A stretch of DNA of 64,000 nucleotides from NCBI RefSeq assembly GCF_012489685.1, contig NC_080043.1, positions 67,635,920 to 67,699,919 of the forward strand. The letters run 5' to 3'. The notes below the pieces were generated by a model. That model was given only the letters and a program-made list of their open reading frames with translations, was not told where the DNA came from and searched no databases. A program made the translations under genes and the position numbers. The first letter of the stretch is position 1, and each line of letters begins with the position of its first letter. The DNA is from Lotus japonicus (Eukaryota; Streptophyta; Magnoliopsida; Fabales; Fabaceae). Shown here piece after piece: positions 56,244-64,000 of the stretch.

Positions 56244-56980
56244 TCCTATACTATATATTGTTTTGCAAACCAAAAAGTGGCAATTTCAACAAGTGTCACT
56301 CTCTCATTCTATATCTTCCTTCATAAATTTTCTCTCTCATACTATAATTAGTAGGAGAATGATGTCATATTTATATTTTCTGATTTTTTAGTAATTTAAA
56401 TATTAAATAATTCCATATTTTTTAATGTATTAATATTGCATTTAATAGTTATTAATGACAATAGAATAATTAATAAAAGTCAATTGTTACTTTTTTCAAA
56501 AACAAGTACTATATTAATTTGACTTTTAATGGTTTTAATAACATTATAATAATTAATAAAGGTCAATTCTAACTTTTCTACCATTAAGATGTATACTTAC
56601 AAAATCGTTTTTAATGATTATGGTTATTTTATATATTATAAAATAAAAAACTTGAATGTTATATCTAACGTTCAAAATGATATCAAAAATGTCATAGAAA
56701 AATTGATATCAAATAGTTTTGAAGAAAATTGATTTGGAAATTAACTCAAAATTGATTTGAAAATTGAAGAAAATCTGACATCTGGAAGATTAAAAATGGT
56801 TTTTGTATATTGATTCAAAGTGTAACAAATTAGAATGTAATTAGGATTAGGGAAAAACCCTAAGTATGTGATATACGTATTTAAAAAAGAAAAACGAGAG
56901 AGAAAATATGAAAATGTCTAATGTACGCCTATAAAATACTCTTATTTCATCCGTGCATCGCGCGGGATCAATAGTACTAG
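56244..56980 (+). mobile_element. Helitron-like non-autonomous element
   Basis: Begins TCCTATACTATATATTG after an A and ends with a GC-rich hairpin CCGTGCATCGCGCGG (56951-56965) 11 bases before CTAG, followed by T. These are the 5' TC, 3' hairpin and CTRR end, and A/T insertion site of Helitrons. There is no coding sequence. It is AT-rich. Confidence 0.6.
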
Positions 56981-57297
56981 TTACTAGTAATTTCAATTTG
57001 TAGTATTCAAATTCAAAGGTAAATACTTTCCTTTTATGAATGTGAACTAGATTAACTACTCCAATTTTAGTGTCTTTTTTATTTTCCTCTTGTAAAAAAA
57101 AAGCTATTAATTAATACATTAATTTTTCATTTTTTATTTTTTTGATACATCGGAAAATAAAAATTAAAACATTATTAAAATAATTAATATTGTGCATAGG
57201 AATTAAAAATCAGAACTTAACTTAAAGTATCTCAACTCATTTAATTGTTTCAATGTGTGATATATTTCGATAAAAATAAAATACAATTATATAATTT

Positions 57298-58089
57298 GGG
57301 TTAAAATATATAACCATCCCTGAACTTTGAGCTAAATCTGAAAATCGTCCCTCGCTTGAAAATTATCTGAAATCCGTCCTCGTACTATCAAAAACAAATT
57401 TGACCCATCCCTCCGGCCGCCTTAGCTCCAGCAAGAGTCATTTTTTTTTACCCATCCCTGAACTTTGAGCAAAATCTGAAAACTATTTTTTTTATAATTG
57501 AAATTCCCTAATTTCTAAGAATTAAATCTAATACCCTTTAATCTAAGCCTGAATTCTCAATTTAACCACAAATCCCTTAATCTAACCCTAACTCATCCCA
57601 ATTTAACCACAATTCTCAAGTTCTCTCTCCTTCATATCTTGTTTCTCTTCTCTTCTTCTTTCTTCATCTTCATCTTCATCTCATTTCCTCCACCAACAAC
57701 AACATCGCCATCTTCTTGTTGTAGTTAGAAAAAATTTGCAATTCTAATTCTTAGAAATTAGGGAATTTTCAGATTTCGCTCAAAGTTCAGATTTCAAATT
57801 AGGGAATTTTAATTCTTAGAAATTAGGGAATTTTCAAATTAGGTAGATTTAATTCTTAGAAATTAGGGAATTTTAAAAAATAAAAATAAAAAAGGAACGG
57901 TTTTCAAATTTGGCTCAAAGTTCAGGGATGGGTAAAAATAAAAAAAGGGCTCTTGCCAGAGCTAAGGCGGCAGGAGGGATGAGTCAAATTTGTTTTTGAT
58001 AGTACGAGGACAGATTTCAGATAATTTTCCGGCGAGGGACGGTTTTCAGATTTCGTTCAAAGTTCAGGGACTGTTATATATTTTAACCC
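57298..58089. mobile_element. Long-inverted-repeat MITE, 792 bp
   Basis: Starts GGGTTAAAATATATAACCAT and ends in its near reverse complement. The arms pair over about 180 bp (blocks TCCCTGAACTTTGA, GTCCTCGTACTATCAAAAAC and CCGCCTTAGCTC are mirrored). The target duplication TATAATTT is at 57290-57297 and 58090-58097. It resembles Mutator-like MITEs. There is no ORF. Confidence 0.82.
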
Positions 58090-58299
58090 TATAATTTATT
58101 ATTTATTATCATTAATTTTTCTTATTCAATTATGGGACCCATTAATAATTTGACTGTATATAATTATTATTATTAATTTCAATTTTTTACTATCAAAATT
58201 CAAAGAGGTACTATATGATGATCATGACGAGTATGCTAGATTTGTTTCAACTGGAGACTTTGGTGGATGGGGCAGCTTTATGTGCTTGTTGGAGGCAGC

Positions 58300-58806
58300 T
58301 GTCGTTGGAGTTTGTGAAATTAAACACGGATGGGAGCTTCTAGGAGGACAATAACTGTTTTGGTGGTGGCGGGCTACTTCGTGATAGCTCTAGAGTTTGG
58401 ATTTTGGGATTTATGAGTCATGGATCAGCGGGAAGCTCACTTCCACCAGAGGCGATAACTTTGACAGATAGGTTGTTCATGGTGTGGAACCATGGCCACC
58501 GTCGAGTTCTTTGTGAAGTGGATTGCTTTGAGCTAGTGGTGATTTTGGAGGATGGCGATATGGTACATTTTCTTGTTCATTCGCAGGTGATGGGAGAAAT
58601 CTGTGAGCTCCTGGATAGAGAGGGTGAAGGGCCTGGGTGTCGTGGATTCACTGTGAGGGAAATTCTTCGGGTGATTGACTTACTCCTCAAGGTGCTATTT
58701 CTCCCTCAGTGGGTATTCGAATTATTTTCCCCCTTCTCCCGAGCTAGAGACTATAATGTTGAAAGATTCCCTAACCGTCCCCTAGTTCGTCTTTTTGTCT
58801 GTTGTT
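58300..58806 (+). pseudogene. LINE-derived RNase H remnant
   Basis: Frames contain VKLNTDGSF, then a stop, then GGGGLLRDSSRVWILGF, LTDRLFMVWNHGHRRVLCEV and a C-terminal REILRVIDLLLK. This order matches the RNase H-like (RVT_3) domain at the end of plant L1 ORF2. A poly(A)-like run follows at 58822-58829. It is a 5'-truncated insertion with several lesions. Confidence 0.7.
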
Positions 58807-58984
58807 AATTTTCTGATGCACCAAAAAAAAATTAAAGAAGTAAAGATTTTGCTTTTACAATTGTATATCTTATATCAGATTAAGGTAATTATTCAAATTC
58901 AAACTATTAATTATTAATATTAAAAAAATTTGTGGACCATACTGCTTTTTTTTTGCAAGGTCTCTCCTAACCAGAAGACCCGAG

Positions 58985-59100
58985 ACTAATTTCAGAAAGA
59001 TAACTTAAGTGGTAAGAGCTGAGAGACATATGAGTTAGGGAAGGGAAAGACCAAAGATCAAACCCCTGAAGGAGAAATTTGGCCGATAAAAAAATGAGAA
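58985..59100 (+). repeat. SINE-like sequence
   Basis: AACTTAAGTGGTAAGAGCTG resembles a pol III A box, and AAGATCAAACCCC resembles a B-box-like stretch, followed by an A-rich end. It is partly similar to 60960-61070. Tentative. Confidence 0.35.
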
Positions 59101-59689
59101 TAATCCCCCGAGGCTCTATGTTAATTGGGTAGGTCTCTCACAACAAATCATTCTCCATATGCATTGCTGATGGGTCGAATCCTAAACTAAATCCTTAAGG
59201 AACTCAGTTATCTACTAGTTGTGCTACATCATGCAACATATTAGTTATTTTGTTTTACATAATTATTACAAATAGTTGATAATTTGCATAGGAATAAATA
59301 TTCAAAATTTAACTTAAAGCAATTTCAACTCATTTAATTGTTTCAATGTGTGACATATTGCAATAAATAAAATAAAATAAAATTACATAACTTATTAATT
59401 ATTATCATTAAATTTTTTCATTTAATTATGGGACTTATTAATTATTTGACTATATATAATTATTTCTATCAATTTCAATTTATGTTATACAAATTCAAGT
59501 GGTTCATACTTTATTCCCCTTAAGTGAGGTCTTGGGTTCAAGTCTTGTGGATGAAAAAAAAAACCTGATGGGGAGTTAGCCCCACCATGATGTGATGTTC
59601 CCAACTCGAACAGGATTACTTCCGAAGGAGGACACCTACCTTACACCAAAAAAATGTTTATGTATTATTCAAATTCAAACTATTAATTC

Positions 59690-59890
59690 TTTTTTTGGGT
59701 TGTCTACCGCCACCATTTGCTTCGCGGAGGAAATGTCGTTATTGATTATTTGGCCCAACTTGGATCTTCTACTACGAGCATTATTGTTTTTGGGATCCTC
59801 CCTTAGCAGGTGTCACATCTTTATTGCACATTGATGCCCTTGGTGTTGCCTTTTTGAGGCAGTAATTTCTTCTTTTGTTTTCTCTTTCCT
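59690..59890 (+). pseudogene. LINE 3' remnant (RNase H C-terminus)
   Basis: The frame 59698-59862 reads VYRHHLLRGGNVVIDYLAQL and then GVTSLLHIDALGVAFLRQ and stop, matching the REGN-x-x-ADxLAxLG end of plant L1 RNase H. A T-rich LINE-like 3' UTR follows. The 5' part is missing. Confidence 0.6.
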
Positions 59891-60062
59891 TTGCTTCTTT
59901 TATCGGAATAAAAAAGCTAGTAATATTTCAATTTTCGTGGAACTTTTTAGTTAATTCATTTTAATAATTGTTACAATTAATTTACTATTTTCATATGAAT
60001 TAAAATTCAAAATATAACTTTACACACTTTCAACCCATTTAATTTTTTTGTCCCTGAATGAT

Positions 60063-60957
60063 TGGGGATGTTCGTAACCGAACCAATCCTAATAAAACTG
60101 AAAAGTCGATAAAAAAACCGAAATCCAATCAAATCAAAAGTCGAACAGACCGAAAATTGAAAAAATTGAAATTATATGTTGGATTGGATTTTGGTTTAGA
60201 TTTTCAAAGCCGAACCAATCAAATCCAAACCAAACATTTGCAAATATATAATTTTATTTAAATATATATCATATGATTCACACTAACATATTACATTTAA
60301 CACATGGTTTTATGTTTTTTTTTTTTCGAATAGCTTATGTTTGAATGAAAACAATTTGTACAATATAACATGCATCAAAGTAAACAATTATAATAATAAT
60401 TTTAAAAAAATATTGACTATGTTATAACTATGAATCCTATATTAATGCCATAAATTATATATCATTGTATTTAGTATTTACTATATATTACTTCCTCCGT
60501 TCATATTTATCTATCCAGGAAGAGAAGGTTCACACAAATTAAGAAAAACAATTAATTGTGTTGATTTTCATCAAAGTATTATTTGATTTCCTATATCCCC
60601 CTTTAGAATGTATTTTATCTTTCTTCATTTATTGTTTATGTTAGGGCATTTCTTGGAAAAACATCTATTAATGCTCTCTTGAAACTCTAAATGGACACTT
60701 ATATAGGAACAAAAAAAATTCTTTAAAATGGACAGGTAATAAGGAAAGGAGGGAGTATATATTTATAGGATTTATACACTACAATTTCAAGGTAAAAAAA
60801 TTGAAACAAAAACCGAACAATCTAATCCAATCCAAACCGCTATAGATTGGATCGGATTTGAACTTAGAGACAAATTCATTGGATGATAAAACTGATTAGA
60901 TTGGATAAGATGGTTTTTCCCTTCAAAACCAATTTAATCCAATCCGCGAACACCCCT
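60063..60957. mobile_element. Inverted-repeat element with nested Stowaway
   Basis: The left end GGGGATGTTCG with CCGAACCAATCC blocks is mirrored by CGCGAACACCCC at the right end. Both halves consist of short repeats of the type AATCCAATCCAAACC. The target duplication is not clear (TGAATGAT/CGAATAAT). A Stowaway MITE sits inside. Confidence 0.6.
60491..60755. mobile_element. Stowaway-type MITE (nested)
   Basis: 265 bp, starting CTTCCTCCGTTCATATTTAT and ending AAAGGAGGGAG, flanked by TA on both sides (60489-60490, 60756-60757). The internal block next to the ends (CTATCCAGG / GGACAGGTAA) is partly mirrored. Confidence 0.8.
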
Positions 60958-60959
60958 AC

Positions 60960-61070
60960 GAATAATAGATCAAGTGGTAAGAGTTGCAGACATATGGGTT
61001 GAAAATGGAAGGTCCAATAATCAATTCTTGGATGAAGTAATTTATCTTTCAGATGTACCAAAAAAACTAA
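60960..61070 (+). repeat. SINE-like sequence, second copy
   Basis: AAGTGGTAAGAGTTGCAGAC (A-box-like), ATATGGGTTG, AAGGTCCAATAATCAATTC (B-box-like) and an A-rich end resemble the stretch at 58985. Tentative, could be a tRNA-related SINE. Confidence 0.35.
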
Positions 61071-61640
61071 TTTAATTGTTTCAATGTGTGAGAGATTTCA
61101 ATTAAATTAAAAATATACAATTATGCAATCTATTTAATTATTGAATCTATTAATTATTTTATTGTATATTTGTTTTTGCATGAGGAAAATTATTTTATTG
61201 TATATAATTATTACTATGAATTTCAATTTGTATTATTTAAATTCAAATGTAAAGATTTTTCATTTAAAGTTATATATCAAACTAAGTTTTTGAACTCGTA
61301 CGATGCACTCCAAAGATGATTTTATTTTATTTTATTCGTTAAAGTTGTGAACTTTTACAAAATAAAATCACGTGTCGGGCCTACTAGTGCTTGACCCAGT
61401 CGTGCCATATAGCAGTAATCTTGGCATATATTTTAGCAAACCAAAGTTTAGAAAATATAATTATTTAAAAATGTGTTCATGACAAAAATGCATCCAATTA
61501 CTCACTCTAATTTTTCTTTATCAGTCAAATTTTCCCTCAGAATTTGATCCATGCACCTTCCTCGCTCTTATAATACATTCAACTGAAGGTGAAATAGAGC
61601 ATAGTAAGTTTAATCAATGTCGCCACCCATATCAATTAAC
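61071..61640. other. AT-rich intergenic, no gene seen
   Basis: Simple A/T-rich sequence with a (TTTTA)n run at about 61319-61340. Nothing that I can support. Confidence 0.5.
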
Positions 61641-61644
61641 TAAG

Positions 61645-61855
61645 AGCAGTGCTATATGACACGACTGATTTCTGTCGTGTCATGCACGAAATGCATTTTC
61701 TTGCGGTTTCAAACCGTCAAAAACGCACAAGTGCCACAAATTGCGAAAACCCAACTCGCAATTTCTGGCGGTTTTAAAATACAAGCGGCTTATAACCGCC
61801 ACAAATTGACTTCGTGCATTACACGAGAAATCTGTCTCGTGCACTATGGCATTTT
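61645..61855. mobile_element. Hairpin MITE with GGCGGTT motifs
   Basis: The left arm (GACTGATTTCTGTCGTGTCA, TGCACGAAATG, TTGCGGTTT) is mirrored by the right arm (AACCGCCACAAATTG, TTCGTGCATTACACGAGAAA, TCTGTCTCGTGC). The loop contains a second small inverted repeat (AATTGCGA / TCGCAATT). Ends and target duplication are not resolved. The style is similar to 26683-26915. Confidence 0.6.
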
Positions 61856-62339
61856 CCATTAACTAAATTGCCACTTCTAATTTGTAACAAAGTTGTCTAA
61901 ATGACCCATTAAAAAGTTTAGGTTCAATAACTCATCATCCAATTACATTGAAGATAAGTGAGTTGAAATTTCTATATTTTATTTATTAATTTATTTATAA
62001 AAAATCCTATTGATCAATTGGGTTGTGGATTAGTAACCCACATAGGTCATTTAGACAACCCGAGTTTGTAACACATTCTCTAGATCCCACAAGCAAAATT
62101 AGTACAAGAAAACTTGCATAGTTAAACCATATAAGTAAGGTTATAAACTAAACCAATATAATGGCATTCTACTTCATAAAATATTCTGCAAGACCTTTAA
62201 ATGAAGATCCCCCAACCACCGCAATTGGGCTATGCACTACATGCATTGACAAGATAAAGGAGATAGACCTTTAACTCAAAGTTGTATTTCGTAACTTAAA
62301 TGAAAATGTGAATTCAGCTACTAAGTGTACGCAAGAAAT
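61856..62339. other. Intergenic, no gene seen
   Basis: AT-rich sequence. TTGTAACAAAGTTGTCTAAA (61881) and, about 190 bp on, TTTAGACAACCCGAGTTTGT (62049) are partly mirrored, and may be a decayed MITE. Confidence 0.4.
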
Positions 62340-64000
62340 GGGGTAAATAGCTAAGTTGGTCCCTGAAAGTGTCCACCGCCTTCAATTTCGTCCCTAAACT
62401 TTTAAAATGACGCATGTGGTCCCTGGATGTGCCAAATCTCCCTCATCAACAGTCCTCGGGTTAAAAAAAGTTCACGGCCGTTAACGGAAGACCGAGTAGG
62501 ATTTTTTTTTTTTGTCAAGACTAGGCTTATGTGGCATTTGAATTTTGTGAAAGTTTTTAAAATTTCGATTTAGTCCCCATGGTTAAAAAGAAATCCTTTT
62601 TCTCCCCATCTTCCTCTACCTCTACCTCTCCCCACCACCATCACCCTCTCTCCATCTCCATCTTCTTCATCCAGATTCAATAACCCAAACAAACCAACCA
62701 CTCATCCAAAAATAATACAACACAGAGCTCAGCCATTTTTTCTCACCCAGACAACCTAGATCTGAAACGAATTAACCCAGATCTGGCAGTTGTTCTCCAC
62801 CTTCCTCAGCCACTCATCCAAGCCACTTCTCCATCCCTCTCCTTTCTTCTACTTCGGTACCCATCGGTGACTGAGTGCCTGGAAACCAATTTATCCCTAA
62901 AGCAACCATTTTACCAGTTAATAAAATTACAAACACGTTCTAGATTCAATAACAACACCAAAACATTGAAAATTTCCAATCTTTGAACGAAAAAACCAAA
63001 TATAGAAAGAATCCACAAACCAAAACATTCAAAATAGATGAAATTTACAAGACCCATGGTTGAGGAATGCAGACATGGACATTGTAGAGGCCTTGTTGAA
63101 TAAGAGCTTCAACAAGGTGCGTGAGGTCAGGGGATTCAACCCCATGACTGATGTTGCTGTTCAATTTTTTTGCAAACGCTTTCACCAACCAAACAAACAT
63201 TCAGAGGATTCAGAAATACAAAAACTGATTATCGGTTTTATTCATCAAATCAAAAGGGGATCGGTGGAATTTGGCTTGTTAGAAAGAGGAACCCCATCGA
63301 ACCCACCCATCACCAGAACCCCATGGAATTTGGCTTGTCTCTAGAGTTGGGGGTCAACAAACCTAGAATCCCATAACACAAAATTGTGAACAAACTCAAA
63401 AACTCATGAGCAAACCCAGAACACAATCATGAACAATCCCAGAAAAGTCATGGACAAACCCACAAAGTCGCCCCCAACCCCCAAATCGCAGCAATCAGAT
63501 CTAGCAATCCACTATGGTGGTCTTTGAAGACATGTCCGAAGTAGAAGAAGAAGGTTAGAAGGGAGGAGATGGTGATGAAAAAGAAGAAGATGAAGTGGTG
63601 ATTTTGGTTCGTTTGTGGAAGTGTACTGGGTCCAGTGGTGGTGTTAGGTGGAGAGAGTAGATGAAGGGAAGAGAGGAGAGTGAGAGATTAGTGGATGAGG
63701 ATGAGAAGAAGAAGAAGAAGGAAGAAGAAGATGGAGATGAAGAGAGGTGATGGTGATGGGGAGAGGTAGAGGAAGATGGGGAGAAAAATAATTTCTTTTC
63801 AATCATAGGGACTAAATCGAATTTTTTAAAACTTTCTGAACATTCAAATGCCACATAAGCCTAGTCTTGACAAAAAAATAATCCAACTCAGCCTTCCTTT
63901 AACTGCTGTGAACTTTTTTTAATCTAAGGACTATTGATGAGGGAGATTTGGCACATTCAGGGACCATGAGCGTCATTTTGAAAGTTTAGTGACGGAGTTA
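62340..64000. mobile_element. Large element with inverted repeats of about 300 bp, cut by the window end
   Basis: The left arm from about 62340 (GGGGTAAATAGCTAAGTTGG, GTGGTCCCTGGATGTGCC, TGTCAAGACTAGGCTTATGT) is mirrored from about 63700 to the end (CACATAAGCCTAGTCTTGAC, GGCACATTCAGGGACCATGA). The interior (about 62660-63700) has CT-rich, AAACCCAGA and GAAGAAG blocks with small ORFs of no known domain. It looks like a Mutator-like non-autonomous element. The right end lies a few tens of bases beyond the window. Confidence 0.75.

Noticed and set aside
58404..58808. 134-aa ORF as an independent gene
   Set aside because: Its sequence and the flanking frame match the RNase H end of a plant LINE with stops upstream.
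63060..63344. 94-aa ORF as a gene in the last element
   Set aside because: No domain and located in the interior of an inverted-repeat element. No support for splicing or conservation.

Overview
The window is nuclear DNA of a flowering plant. The evidence is spliced genes with GT-AG introns and plant-type Copia, LINE, TRIM, Stowaway, hAT and Helitron elements. A dicot is likely and a legume is my guess, but the species is not shown. One host gene can be built completely: the largest subunit of RNA polymerase V (NRPE1), on the minus strand with coding sequence from 50660 down to 28884. Nearly everything else is transposable elements or their remains.

Left third (1-25.8 kb): a nest of LTR retrotransposons. 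A truncated Copia pol fragment (A, plus strand, 1-1092) is fused to the 3' part of a second Copia family (B). B has a complete LTR-gag-pol-ORF2-LTR unit (3646-14802). A further near-identical copy of its ORF2, 3' UTR and PPT lies upstream of the 5' LTR, so the arrangement is tandem with a shared LTR. B's gag is split by a 1755-bp hAT-type element with an 8-bp target duplication. B's right end abuts ORF2 of a degenerate minus-strand Copia (C, same family as A), whose 5' LTR is in turn split by a 2.9-kb probable solo LTR with a 5-bp target duplication. B and C both carry an extra ORF in the env position after pol.

Centre (25.8-52.3 kb): about 3 kb without a convincing gene, then NRPE1. I could chain 17 coding exons that keep frame and sum to 5622 nt (1873 aa). 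They encode zinc-binding residues, the ADFDGD metal site, a GW/WG-rich Argonaute-binding platform and a C-terminal DeCL domain. The introns hold a gag-only LTR element (between the GW and DeCL exons), a 306-bp TRIM, a Stowaway MITE, a 155-bp hAT MITE and LTR-like debris. Pol V transcribes target loci for RNA-directed DNA methylation, so this gene is itself full of likely targets of its own pathway.

Right part (52.3-64 kb): an internally deleted LINE with an 18-bp target duplication just upstream of the NRPE1 promoter, a Helitron-like element, several long-inverted-repeat MITEs, LINE RNase H remnants and SINE-like stretches. The last element (62340 onward) runs off the window inside its right inverted repeat.

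No CRISPR, operon or prokaryotic system is present. All exon and element boundaries were read by eye. No transcript or database search was available.
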